A stretch of 64,000 bases of DNA from Nocardia jejuensis NBRC 103114 (GTDB lineage Bacteria > Actinomycetota > Actinomycetes > Mycobacteriales > Mycobacteriaceae): the NCBI RefSeq assembly GCF_001613145.1, contig NZ_BDBU01000037.1, forward strand, positions 1 through 64,000, written 5' to 3'. The notes under the pieces are model-generated. The model ran no database searches. It saw only the letters and a list, made by a program, of their open reading frames with translations, and was not told where the DNA came from. The translations under genes were made by a program, and so were the position numbers. This document shows, piece after piece, positions 43,856 to 53,100 of the stretch. Position 1 is the stretch's first letter, and each line of letters starts with the position of its first letter.

Positions 43856-44884
43856 CCAGACTACGAGAACCATTCCGGGACCCGGCCGGCCGCCTGGCGC
43901 GAGGATCTGACCGCCGGCGATGACTCGCCGTTCGCGGGACGTCCGGCCCCCGAGAGCGAATTCACCGGCCGCACACTGACTTACGAGGTGACCGGGCGAA
44001 TCGCGCGCATCACGTTCAATCGGCCCGAGCGGGGCAATGCCATCACCGCCGACACCCCGATCGAGTTGGCGGCGGCGGTGGAGCGCGCGGATCTGGATCC
44101 GCGCGTGCACGTCATCGTGGTGAGCGGGCGCGGCAAGGGTTTCTGCGGCGGTTACGACCTGTCGATCTTCGCGGAGAACAGCTTCGAACCGGCGGAGGGC
44201 GCGCAGTCGGCCGAGGGCACCGTACTCGATCCGGTGGCTCAGGCGCGCAATCACAATCCCTGGGGCACTTGGGATCCCATGGTGGACTACGCCATGATGT
44301 CGCGCTTCAACCGCGGCTTCTCCAGTCTGCTGCATGCCAACAAACCGACGGTGGTCAAGGTGCACGGTTTCGCCATCGCGGGCGGCACCGATATCGCGCT
44401 GTACGCCGATCAGATCATCTGCGCCGCCGATGCCCGCTTCGGCTATCCGCCCACCCGCACCTGGGGCATTCCGGCCGCGGGCATGTGGGCGCACCGGGTC
44501 GGAGATCAGCGTGCCAAGCGGCTGCTGTTCACCGGCGACAGCCTGACCGGCGCGCAGGCGCTGGAGTGGGGCCTGGCGATCGAGGCCCCGCCCGCGGATC
44601 AGCTGGACGAGCGCACCGAGGATCTGCTCGAACGCATCTCACGGGTACCGATCAATCAGCTGGTCATGGCGAAGCTGGCCCTCAACAGCGCGCTGCTGAG
44701 TCAGGGCGTGGCCAACTCCGGCATGATCAGCACCGTCTTCGACGGCATTTCCCGGCACACCCGCGAGGGTTACGCGTTCCAATTGCGTTCCGCCACGGCC
44801 GGTTTCCGCGAGGCCGTGCGCGAGCGCGATGAGCCGTTCGGCGACTGGAAGGGCACGCGGACCGACAAGTCCACCGGCGACTAG
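43850..44884 (+). CDS. Enoyl-CoA hydratase/isomerase (crotonase) family protein
   Basis: 344 residues from a GTG; GGAGG lies upstream inside a hairpin. ARITFNRPERGNAITAD and VVSGRGKGFCGGYDLS form the CoA pocket and oxyanion hole; HGFAIAGGTDIALYADQIIC is the second half, and FGYPPTRTWGIPAAG the third. It is longer than the usual 260 residues because of an N-terminal extension and an insert around 130-165. The hydratase glutamates at the usual places are not evident, so another crotonase reaction is possible. Confidence 0.85.
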   Translation: MSPDYENHSGTRPAAWREDLTAGDDSPFAGRPAPESEFTGRTLTYEVTGRIARITFNRPERGNAITADTPIELAAAVERADLDPRVHVIVVSGRGKGFCGGYDLSIFAENSFEPAEGAQSAEGTVLDPVAQARNHNPWGTWDPMVDYAMMSRFNRGFSSLLHANKPTVVKVHGFAIAGGTDIALYADQIICAADARFGYPPTRTWGIPAAGMWAHRVGDQRAKRLLFTGDSLTGAQALEWGLAIEAPPADQLDERTEDLLERISRVPINQLVMAKLALNSALLSQGVANSGMISTVFDGISRHTREGYAFQLRSATAGFREAVRERDEPFGDWKGTRTDKSTGD

Positions 44885-44903
44885 CCGACAAGCCGACCGA
44901 CGC

Positions 44904-45359
44904 CTAGAGCAGGTCGGTGCGTTCGACCTCGGACACCACGCGGGTGGCCAGGGAACGCAGGGCGGCGGCCTCGTCCTCGGTCATGCCGTCGATGAACAGT
45001 CGCCGCACCAGCTCGACATGGTTGGGCGCGGCGGCGTGCAGGGCCGCACGCCCGGCCTCGGTCAGGCGCACCTCACGCCCGCGCGCGTCGTCGACGGCCT
45101 GACAGCGATCGACCAGTCCGCGCGCGGCCATCCTGGACAGATGCTTGGAGAGCCGGCTCTTGTCCCAGCAGATCTCCGCGCCCAGTTCCTTGGAGCGCAA
45201 TTGCCCGCCCGCCGCGGACAGCGCGACGAGCACCTCGTAGTCCGAGGTCGACACGCCGTCGCGGGTGAGACCGGTGGCGATCGCCGAGTCCAGGCGCTGC
45301 CGCATGCGGATGTACGCCTGCCAGGTCGTCTGTTCCTCGTCATCAAGCCAGCGGGTCAT
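44904..45359 (-). CDS. MarR-family regulator
   Basis: 151 residues with the winged helix LRSKELGAEICWDKSRLSKH and the wing VDRCQAVDDARGREVRLTEA. It converges on the crotonase gene, 19 bp apart. A partial palindrome with TTGGT and ACCAA arms (45379-45398) sits just before its start and may be an autoregulatory site. Confidence 0.9.
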   Translation of the reverse strand: MTRWLDDEEQTTWQAYIRMRQRLDSAIATGLTRDGVSTSDYEVLVALSAAGGQLRSKELGAEICWDKSRLSKHLSRMAARGLVDRCQAVDDARGREVRLTEAGRAALHAAAPNHVELVRRLFIDGMTEDEAAALRSLATRVVSEVERTDLL

Positions 45360-45378
45360 GCCTACATCCTAGCCACTC

Positions 45379-45761
45379 TTGGTTGACATGGACACCAATA
45401 GCCAGGTGAAGAATTCGCGGCACGGTCGGAGAAACTACCGCTACCCGAGGCCTCCCGGGCGGGAACTGTCGTAAAGTACGGACCGTTCGTCCTACATGCC
45501 CGAGTCGAGATCATCCTCACCGCCGAGGATTTCCGAGCCGGACGAATGGGACGTATTCCGGCGCAACAGCTTAGCGGTCGGCGCCCCATCGCACACGCCC
45601 CACCTGGATGGATAGCCCATCCGGTTGACAATGCAACGTTCCGCCAGAACAGTAGGGGCCGGATCCCGGACCGGTCACCGTGCTGTATCCGTGTAGCAGC
45701 GGTGGCAAATCCGCGCCGAACCGGGCCGCTACCAACCTGTTGCGCCGACATTGAGGAATAC
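45379..45761. other. Gap before the Excalibur-domain gene
   Basis: 383 bp without a gene. It holds the MarR-proximal palindrome at its left end and a TTGACA box at 45625-45630 that may belong to the promoter of the secreted protein; no good -10 was found. Nothing else seen. Confidence 0.45.
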
Positions 45762-46064
45762 ATGAACGTTCGCCGGCTTCTCGTCACCGCCAGCGTCGCG
45801 GGACTGACGACCTTCGCAGCCCCCACCGCCATCGCCCTCGCCGACGTCCCCACCGGATCCTCCGGCACCGGTTCGTCCACCATCGACACCGGGTCCGGCG
45901 CGACCGGTTCGGCGAATCTGGCCCAGACCGGTTCCGCCGGTGGCTCGTACAAGAATTGCGACGAGGCCCGCGCCGCCGGGCACGCCCCGCTCTTCCGCGG
46001 CGAGCCCGGATACGGTCCGCACCTGGATCCCGACGGCGACGGATTCGCCTGCCCGACGGTCTGA
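45762..46064 (+). CDS. Secreted Excalibur calcium-binding domain protein
   Basis: 100 residues. A Sec signal (MNVRRLLVTASVAGLTTFAA, cleaved near IALAD) and a Gly/Ser/Thr linker precede the Excalibur domain: YKNCDEARAAGHAPLFRGE and LDPDGDGFACP, with the DxDxDGxxC calcium loop and paired cysteines. GAGGA precedes the ATG. Probably wall-associated. Confidence 0.88.
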   Translation: MNVRRLLVTASVAGLTTFAAPTAIALADVPTGSSGTGSSTIDTGSGATGSANLAQTGSAGGSYKNCDEARAAGHAPLFRGEPGYGPHLDPDGDGFACPTV

Positions 46065-46084
46065 TTCGTCGCAAGGTCTCCGCG

Positions 46085-46126
46085 AAACAGAAACACCCGG
46101 CGCCGATGCGCCGGGTGTTTCTGTTT
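46085..46126. terminator. Bidirectional hairpin terminator
   Basis: A perfect 19-bp stem around a CGAT loop. Right arm ends in T-rich sequence; left arm starts in A-rich sequence. It separates two convergent genes. Confidence 0.95.
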
Positions 46127-46153
46127 TCGCCGAACTCCTCCGGCGCGCCGTGG

Positions 46154-46375
46154 TCAGCGGAAGATCTTGACCAGGGTCAGCAATACGACCAGCGCACCCG
46201 CGCCGATCAGGCTGTACTTGATCTTCGGCTCGTTCACCTTCGCGACGATCGCGAGTTTGGTGTTGTCGGCCAGCCGCTGCGGATCGGCGCGCACCGCCAG
46301 CTCGTCGAGGGTGCTCGCGAGCCGGTGGCGCGCTGCCTCGATCTCGCGCTCGATCGCCTCGGTATCTCTCGCCAC
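46154..46375 (-). CDS. DUF3618-type small membrane protein
   Basis: 73 residues from a GTG with AGGAG upstream. The conserved N-terminus is DTEAIEREIEAARHRLASTL, followed by LDELAVRADPQRLADN, and the protein ends in one membrane helix (YSLIGAGALVVLLTLVKIF). Found in many actinobacteria; function unknown. Divergent from the bcp gene. Confidence 0.82.
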   Translation of the reverse strand: MARDTEAIEREIEAARHRLASTLDELAVRADPQRLADNTKLAIVAKVNEPKIKYSLIGAGALVVLLTLVKIFR

Positions 46376-46471
46376 GTCAACTCCTGTCTGGAAGCCGCGC
46401 AAAGGCGGCATTGTCGCCTGCCTGGAGTGTATCGCCCGCAGCGCGTCCGGCCCGTCTACTACGGTGGCGGC

Positions 46472-46945
46472 ATGACCGAGAACCACCGACTCAGTCCCGG
46501 CGACACCGCTCCCGCCTTCACTCTCCCCGACGCCGACGGCAAGGACGTGTCGCTGTCGGATTACCGCGGCCGCAAGGTCATCGTCTACTTCTATCCCGCC
46601 GCGAGCACACCCGGCTGCACCAAGCAGGCCTGCGATTTCCGCGACAGCCTCAGCGAACTCGAGGGTGCGGGCATCGAGGTAGTCGGCATCTCCCCGGACA
46701 AACCGGCCAAGCTGGCCAAGTTCCGCGATGCCGAGCAGCTGACCTTCCCGCTACTGTCCGATCCCGAGAAGGAAACGCTGCTCGCCTACGGCGCGTTCGG
46801 CGAGAAGACCATGTACGGCAAGACCGTCACGGGCGTCATTCGCAGCACGTTCCTCGTGGACGAGAACGGCAAGATCGAGGTCGCGCAGTACAACGTGCGC
46901 GCGACCGGGCACGTCGCCAAGCTGCGACGCGACCTGTCTGTCTGA
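46472..46945 (+). CDS. bcp: Thioredoxin-dependent peroxiredoxin, Bcp/PrxQ type
   Basis: 157 residues, thioredoxin fold. Peroxidatic Cys49 is in PAASTPGCTKQACDF with the resolving Cys54 five residues on, the atypical 2-Cys pattern of PrxQ. It reduces hydrogen and lipid peroxides using thioredoxin. The ATG at 46472 begins the domain; the frame upstream belongs to the previous gene's opposite context. Confidence 0.94.
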   Translation: MTENHRLSPGDTAPAFTLPDADGKDVSLSDYRGRKVIVYFYPAASTPGCTKQACDFRDSLSELEGAGIEVVGISPDKPAKLAKFRDAEQLTFPLLSDPEKETLLAYGAFGEKTMYGKTVTGVIRSTFLVDENGKIEVAQYNVRATGHVAKLRRDLSV

Positions 46946-47035
46946 TTCCGGCCGTACCCGTCGGGTGCGTGCGGCGGGACGACCGTCGTCCGCACCCATG
47001 AAACAACACCGAACTCGATCGAACGGTGCCGGAGG

Positions 47036-47090
47036 AAAAACCCGGTCCGCGCGCGGAGAACGCACTGTCCTCAGCACGCCGGACCGGGTT
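47036..47090 (-). terminator. Possible terminator downstream of 47193-48506
   Basis: AACCCGGTCCG and CGGACCGGGTT form an 11-bp stem with a 30-nt loop; on the minus strand five T residues follow. The long loop lowers certainty. Confidence 0.5.
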
Positions 47091-47192
47091 CTCGAAGGCC
47101 GATCTTCACGACGGTTTCGCACATCGTCGGGCGAATGTCCTCGGCGCAATCTATGCGTGCGCGCAGAATTCCCGCGCGCAGAATTCCGCGTG

Positions 47193-48506
47193 TCAGGCGC
47201 GCGGCATCGACTGGGTCGCCCACTGCAGCATCATGTGCCAGTGGCCGTCCCACCACTTGGAGAACTCCGGGGTACCTAACGCGGGGGGCGAGAGCTCGTC
47301 CTGGAAGAGACCGCCGTCGGTGGGCGCGCCGACCGGATGCGTCGGCGCGGGAATGATCGAATCCATCGTGCCGACCGAGTCGGCGTCGGGCTGTCCCTTG
47401 ATCAGCGGCTTGGACTGAAGCCAGTGCGCGGCGTCGGGATCGGCCGACCCCCAGTTGAGCGTCGCCGGATCGAGGGTGACGATGTCCGGCTCGGGAAGCG
47501 GCTCCTCGGACATGGGCGCGCTCACATCCGAGGGTGCGGGCTCGGGCAGACCCTCGATGGGCTGGCCGTCCGGGCCCAACTCCGGTGCGGCGGAACCGGT
47601 GTCACCGATCGGCTGTTCGACGCCCTGGGTGTGCGCGTCGGCGGAGACGCGGGCATCGGTCAGCATCGGCTCGGGCACGCTCTTGGAACTGTTGCTCGCC
47701 GCGTAGACGCCACCGGCGACCAGACCACCCGCGAGCACGCTGGCCGCCGCGAACATCGCCGCGGTGCCGCGTGCCCGGCGGGCCCGATCGGCCGCGTCGC
47801 CCGCGTACTCGGTCTCCGGTATGGCGGCCAGCGCCGCACCGATGGCGGGTGCGCCCGCGGACACCGAACACGGGATGACCGGTGCGCCGAAGCCGGATTC
47901 GAGCGCCGCCACCACCCCGGGTTCGCTTGCGGCGGAACCGATCAGCACCACGGCGTCCGGCTTCACCCCGGCCGCGTCGAACTGGTCCCAGGCCGCGGTG
48001 ACCGCGGCCCGCATGGACTCCTCGCTGGTCGCGCCGCCGGTCAGGGTGACGGCGGCCAGCACCCGGGTGCGCAGCGGGTCGATGAGCGAGAAGGCCTGGA
48101 ATCCGGGCACCACCTCGCAGATGGCCAAATCCTCGAACTCGTCCACCCAGGTCATGGCGCGGGCCACGGCCAGATGCGCGGCCTTGGCCGACACCAGCGA
48201 CGCCTCGTGCCACGGACCGGAGGCGAGCCGGGTGACGATGGCCCGGCGCTCGGCCGAGTCGCGGTAGGCGACGGCCGCACCCACGATGTCGCGATCGGGA
48301 CCGATCTTGTCGGCGACATCCTCCAGCACCGCTTCGACGGCGGCGGCCAGATCGGCCTTCGTATCGCCGGACACCGCCTCGACCCGCTCGACCACGACAC
48401 GCTCGGACAGTTTGCCGCCGTCGGCGAGCGCCACGGCGCGGACGTAGCCGCGCTCGGTCGCGACACCGATGGTCACCGCGGAACGGACAACAGCAGAAGC
48501 AACCAC
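47193..48506 (-). CDS. Membrane protein with actin-like-ATPase-related N-terminus, unknown function
   Basis: 437 residues from a GTG with GGAAGG upstream. Residues 1-235 alternate strands and helices (VTIGVATERGYVRAVALAD, VAYRDSAERRAIV, LIGSAASEPGVVAALESGF) and resemble the Hsp70/actin-like fold, though nucleotide motifs are not clear. One membrane helix (about 245-270) and a Pro/Glu/Asp-rich external tail follow, ending MLQWATQSMPRA. Similar proteins occur across mycolata. I cannot assign a role. Confidence 0.7.
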   Translation of the reverse strand: MVASAVVRSAVTIGVATERGYVRAVALADGGKLSERVVVERVEAVSGDTKADLAAAVEAVLEDVADKIGPDRDIVGAAVAYRDSAERRAIVTRLASGPWHEASLVSAKAAHLAVARAMTWVDEFEDLAICEVVPGFQAFSLIDPLRTRVLAAVTLTGGATSEESMRAAVTAAWDQFDAAGVKPDAVVLIGSAASEPGVVAALESGFGAPVIPCSVSAGAPAIGAALAAIPETEYAGDAADRARRARGTAAMFAAASVLAGGLVAGGVYAASNSSKSVPEPMLTDARVSADAHTQGVEQPIGDTGSAAPELGPDGQPIEGLPEPAPSDVSAPMSEEPLPEPDIVTLDPATLNWGSADPDAAHWLQSKPLIKGQPDADSVGTMDSIIPAPTHPVGAPTDGGLFQDELSPPALGTPEFSKWWDGHWHMMLQWATQSMPRA

Positions 48507-48779
48507 AGATCAGCCTTCCAACGTCGTCGTACTCAGAATTAGAGAAGAATCGGAGCCCCTCGGGCGCGCAGCTGAGAAGCAGCTGCGATGAAGGTTCGTC
48601 GCCATTCCCGGGTGCGGATGGGTACCCTCGAGCGAAGTAGTGGAGACACACGAAGTACCGCAGCGTGTCATCCGCGTGTCGCTACCAGTAGGCTTTTGGA
48701 CGTGGAAGCACGCACGGGACCCAGGTCGACTCGACGACCGGACCCTGCGTTGGAGCTGCAGGACGACCCGCAGGAACTC

Positions 48780-49424
48780 ATGCCCCGTCGCCGCCCGACG
48801 CAGGACCGGAGCAAGCGAAAGTTCGACGCCCTGCTGCAGTCCTCCCGCGAACTACTCGTCGAGGTCGGCTTCGAATCGTTCACCTGCGAGGAAGTGGCGG
48901 CCCGCGCGGAGGTGCCGATCGGCACCCTCTACCAGTTCTTCGCCAACAAGTACGTCATCGTCTGCGAGCTGAATCGCCAAGACCTGGTGGCGGTTTCGCA
49001 GGAGCTGGCCGACTTCCACGGCGAGATCCCGTCGATGGACTGGCTGCGCCACATGACCGCGCTGGTCGATCATCTGGCCGATCTGTGGATGACCGATCCG
49101 TCGCGCCGCGAGGTGTGGCTGGCCATGCAGTCCACGCCCTCCACCCGGGCCACCGGCGCGATCCACGAGAAGGAATTCGCCGAAGCGGTGGCGCAGATGC
49201 TGCGCCCGCTGATGCCGCGCACCCCCCGCGCCCGCCGGTCCATGATGGCGCAGGTGCTGGTGCACGTCGTCTACTCGATGCTGAATTTCTCGGTCCAGGA
49301 CGGCCTCAGCCACGAAGACGCCGTCGCCGAGCTCAAGCGCCTGATGGTCGCGTACCTCCTCATCGCCGAGAAGGAATCGCGATCAGGCGGCCAGCGCACC
49401 ACTTTCGAACCCGACGACAACTGA
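48780..49424 (+). CDS. TetR-family regulator
   Basis: 214 residues. The helix-turn-helix is FTCEEVAARAEVPIGTLYQF, followed by ANKYVIVCELNRQDL and a ligand-binding domain of about 150 residues. An in-frame GTG at 48702 would add 26 residues; ATG 48780 was chosen as the typical length before the DNA-binding domain. It converges on acpS, and fas lies just beyond, so regulation of lipid synthesis is possible but not shown. Confidence 0.88.
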   Translation: MPRRRPTQDRSKRKFDALLQSSRELLVEVGFESFTCEEVAARAEVPIGTLYQFFANKYVIVCELNRQDLVAVSQELADFHGEIPSMDWLRHMTALVDHLADLWMTDPSRREVWLAMQSTPSTRATGAIHEKEFAEAVAQMLRPLMPRTPRARRSMMAQVLVHVVYSMLNFSVQDGLSHEDAVAELKRLMVAYLLIAEKESRSGGQRTTFEPDDN

Positions 49425-49426
49425 GT

Positions 49427-49456
49427 CCGCACGCTCGTCACCGAGCGGGCGTGCGG
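49427..49456. terminator. Hairpin between TetR gene and acpS
   Basis: CCGCACG pairs with CGTGCGG and CTCG with CGAG around TCAC, with a CGGG bulge. No T-tract. Confidence 0.6.
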
Positions 49457-49498
49457 GGCAATCGAACCCGGCCGCGGGACACGACCGTACGAATCGAC

Positions 49499-49921
49499 TC
49501 AGTCGTGCAGCAGGTCCGCTAGCTCGCCCGGATCTTCCAGGACCACCATGGCGGCGGCGGTGTCGCCGTCGTGGGTGAGGGAGAGGTGTACGCGGACTCG
49601 GGGCAGGAATTCCGCTGCGAGACCGTGCAATTTGATGCTGGGGCGGCCCCAGGCGTCGTTGACGACCTCGATGAGGGGGTAGGGATTGTCGCCGATCTGG
49701 GGGCTGCGCGCGAAGCGCGAGGACGCCCAGGCTTTGATGACGGCCTCTTTGGCCGCCCAGCGGGCGGCGTAACTGCGTGCGGGATCGGTGCCCTTGCTTT
49801 GGCAATAGCGCCGCTCGCCGGCGGTGAAACTCTCTCGGATCATGGTGGTTCCGACGCGTTCCAGTTGCTCGGCGAACTCTGAGATGGTGACCAGGTCCAG
49901 GCCGATACCAAGGATCGTCAC
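49499..49921 (-). CDS. acpS: Holo-[acyl-carrier-protein] synthase
   Basis: 140 residues from a GTG. GIGLDLVTISEF holds the Mg2+-binding aspartate, FTAGERRYCQSKG and ARWAAKEAVIKAW the second metal/CoA signature. It transfers 4'-phosphopantetheine from CoA to carrier domains, chiefly the ACP domain of the FAS encoded next to it. The fas-acpS order is as in mycobacteria, but here a hairpin terminator lies between the two genes. Confidence 0.94.
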   Translation of the reverse strand: MTILGIGLDLVTISEFAEQLERVGTTMIRESFTAGERRYCQSKGTDPARSYAARWAAKEAVIKAWASSRFARSPQIGDNPYPLIEVVNDAWGRPSIKLHGLAAEFLPRVRVHLSLTHDGDTAAAMVVLEDPGELADLLHD

Positions 49922-50096
49922 AGCGTAGGGCTCCTCGATTCTTCGTTTGCCGCGCTCTCACGAGCGCGGTCGAATGGGCGCAACATACCAGTCGGGCCTA
50001 CGGCTGCGTAGGTTTCACTGGTCGTGAGTTCAGTTATGCTTCGAGCCGGATCATCAAGGCGCGGGGCGGATCACGACATCCTGCCCGGGACACGAA

Positions 50097-50126
50097 CGAC
50101 GGGCCCGCGCATACGCGAGCCCGTCG
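50097..50126 (-). terminator. Hairpin after fas, before acpS
   Basis: CGACGGGC pairs with GCCCGTCG, with an inner CGCG/CGCG stem around CATA. No T-tract, so it may be a partial terminator or attenuator within a fas-acpS transcript. Confidence 0.65.
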
Positions 50127-50147
50127 CAGTGGATCCAGCTTCGGGAC

Positions 50148-53100
50148 TTACTGGCAGGCAGGACCCTTCGGCACGGCGACGTACACCGAGTCGGCGCCGA
50201 GGCGAGCCTGCTCCGAGAGCAGCATGTCGGCCTCGAGCTGACGGATCTTCTTGGCCGGGGTGCCCTCGCCACCGAGGCGGCGATCGGCCGGGCGTTCGTA
50301 CAGCGGGGCGCCGCCGCACATGGCCTCGGTCATCCGCTGCCGGCCGGCGAGCTGACGCTCCTCGGCGCGACGGCGGTACTCCTCACGCTTGTCCGAATCC
50401 GCGATCGCCTCCAGGAAGGCCTGCGGATGCACGACCGCGAGCAGTCCGGACACATGGCCGAAGCCGAGCGAGGTGACCAGACCGGCCTTGAGCGGGAAGC
50501 GATCTCCCACCTTCAGAGCTTCGCGCAGCCACACCAGGTGCGGGTACTGGCGCATCTTGTCGTCCACGCAGTCCAGGCTGCGGTTCGGCGGAATGACGCC
50601 CTGCTCGAGCACCTGGCACAGCCCGATGAGCTGGAAGGCCGCGGCGCCGCCCTTGGCGTGACCGGTGAGGGCCTTCTGCGACACCACGAACAGCGGGGCG
50701 CCTTCCGAGCGGCCGATGGCCGTGGCGAGCCGCTCGTGCAGCTCGGACTCGTTGGGATCGTTCGCCGCGGTGGAGGTGTCGTGCTTGGACACCACCGCGA
50801 TCTCGTCCGGGGCGACGCCGAGCTTGCGAAGTTCCTTGGCCAGCTTGGATTCCGAGCCGCCGCGTCCCGCGCCAAGGGCGCCCAGGCCCGGAGCCGGAAT
50901 CGAGGTGTGCACGCCGTCGGCGTAGGACTGCGCGTACGCCACCACACCCAGGACCGGCAGGCCCATCTCCAGCGCGACACTGCCGCGAGCCAGCAGAACC
51001 GTTCCGCCACCCTGGGATTCGACGAACCCGCCGCGACGGCGATCGTTGGCGCGGGAGAAGTAGCGGTCGCTGATGCCCTTGGCCGCCATCACCGCGGAAT
51101 CCGCGGTGGCGGACATGTCACCGAAGCCGACGACGCCCTCGATGCCGAGGTCGTCGTAGCCGCCGGCCACCACCAGATCGGCCTTGCCGAGGCGGATCTT
51201 GTCCATGCCCTCCTCGACCGAGACCGCCGCCGTGGCGCACGCCGCGACCGGGTGGATCATGCCGCCGTAGGACCCGACGTAGCTCTGAACCACATGTGCC
51301 AGAGCGACGTTCGGCAGCGCCTCCTGCAGGATGTCGTTGGCGTGCGGCTCACCGAGCAGGTTGTCGATGTACAGCGTGCGCATCGAGGACATGCCGCCCA
51401 TACCGGTGCCCTGGGTGTTGGCCACCAGCGACGGATGCACCCAGCTCATCAGTTCGGCGGGGCTGAAGCCGGAGCTCAGGAACGCGTCCACGGTGCAGAC
51501 GATGTTCCACAGCGCCACCCGGTCCACCGAGCCGGCCATATCCGCGGAGATGCCCCACTTGGTGGGATCCCAGCCGGTGGGGATCTGACCGCCGACGGTG
51601 CGCGACAGCTTGATCTTGCGCGGTACCCGGATCTCGGTGCCCGCCTTGCGAGTCACCTGCCAGTCGCCCGAACCCTCGACCGGCGTGATGACGGTCTGCT
51701 CGGGGCTCGAGGCGTAGAAGGCGCGGGCCTCGGCCTCGGTGTTCACCACGAAGGACAGATCCTTGTCGATGAAGACCGAGGTGAGCAGGGGCGCCGTGTT
51801 GTCGACCATTGCGCCGTCGTCGGCGTAGCGGCGCACGCCACAGCGCTCGACCACGGTGTCGTGGTAGCGCTCGGCCAGCTCGGATTCGTCGACGTAGTCA
51901 CCGGATTCGGCGTCGTACCAGCCGGGCTTGGGATCGTTCTCCCAGGTGACCAGGCCGGTGCTCCACGCCAGCTCCAGGACGCCGGCCGCCGACAGCTCGT
52001 CGGAGACCTCCATCTCGAAGCGAGTGCGCGCGGAACCGTATGGACCGAGCTCGCCCGCGCCGACGATCACGACCATATCGTCGAGATCGGCGGTGACCGA
52101 ACCCCATTCGGGGACCGGAAGCGCGGAGGTCATGGTCGGCGGGGCGGGCAGCGCGTGGATCAGGCCGTCGGTCTCGGGGACCTCGGTCTCGGCCGCGTCG
52201 TCGGAGGCCTCCTTCGCCAGCGCCGCGAGATCCAGCTTGGCATTGGCGAGTCCACCGGTCAGGTCGATCTGCTGCGGGCCGGTGGCGGTCACGACGCGAG
52301 CGCGCGAGGTGCACCACTTGAGCAGTTCGTCGGCCATCTGCTCGGTGGACCAGGTCTGCACCCCGGCCTTCTCCACGGCCTCGACCAGCGGATCGTTATG
52401 ACCCATCAGGCCGGTGCCGCGCACCCAGCCGATCAGCGCGTGCACCAGGGTGACTCGCGCCGCCCAGGACTTCTCCGCGCGCCACTTGGCGACCACGGCA
52501 TCCAGCGCCGCCTTGGACTCCCCGTACGCGCCGTCGCCGCCGAAGAGGCCGCGGTTGGGCGAACCCGGAAGCACCACATGGAGTTTCGCCTCCACGTCGT
52601 GGTCCGCGCCGAGCTTGGACAGACCGCCGATGAGGCGTTCCACCGACCACAGCAGGACCCGCATCTCCATTTCGGCGCGCGCGCCGGCATCGGCCAGGTC
52701 GCCGGCCACGCGGGGTGCGGCGAACGGCAGCAGCAGGGTGGGGGTCATCGCCTCCTTGACCAGGATCTTCGCGCCGCCGGCATTGTCGACCTGCTCGTTG
52801 CCGACCCAGTCGATGAGCGCGTCGATATCGGTGTAGGAGGCCATGTTCGCCGGAACCACCCACAGGGCGGCGCCGTTGCGAGCGTGCTCGCGGTACAGCT
52901 TCTTGTAGAAGCCGATCCGGCTGTCGTCCAGCTTGGAGGTGGTGAGGATGACGGTCGCGCCGCCCGAGAGCAGGCGTCCGGCGGCCGCGGCCGCGATGGA
53001 ACCCTTGCTCGCACCGGTGATCACGGCGATGTCGTCGGACCAGACGCCCGGGTCGTCGCTGCGCAGCGCGGCCTCGGCGATCCGGCCGTAGAGCCCGGCC

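Noticed and set aside
47150..47200. Tandem CGCGCAGAATTC repeats near 47160
   Set aside because: Only two short copies at the end of a gene; too little to call a repeat element.
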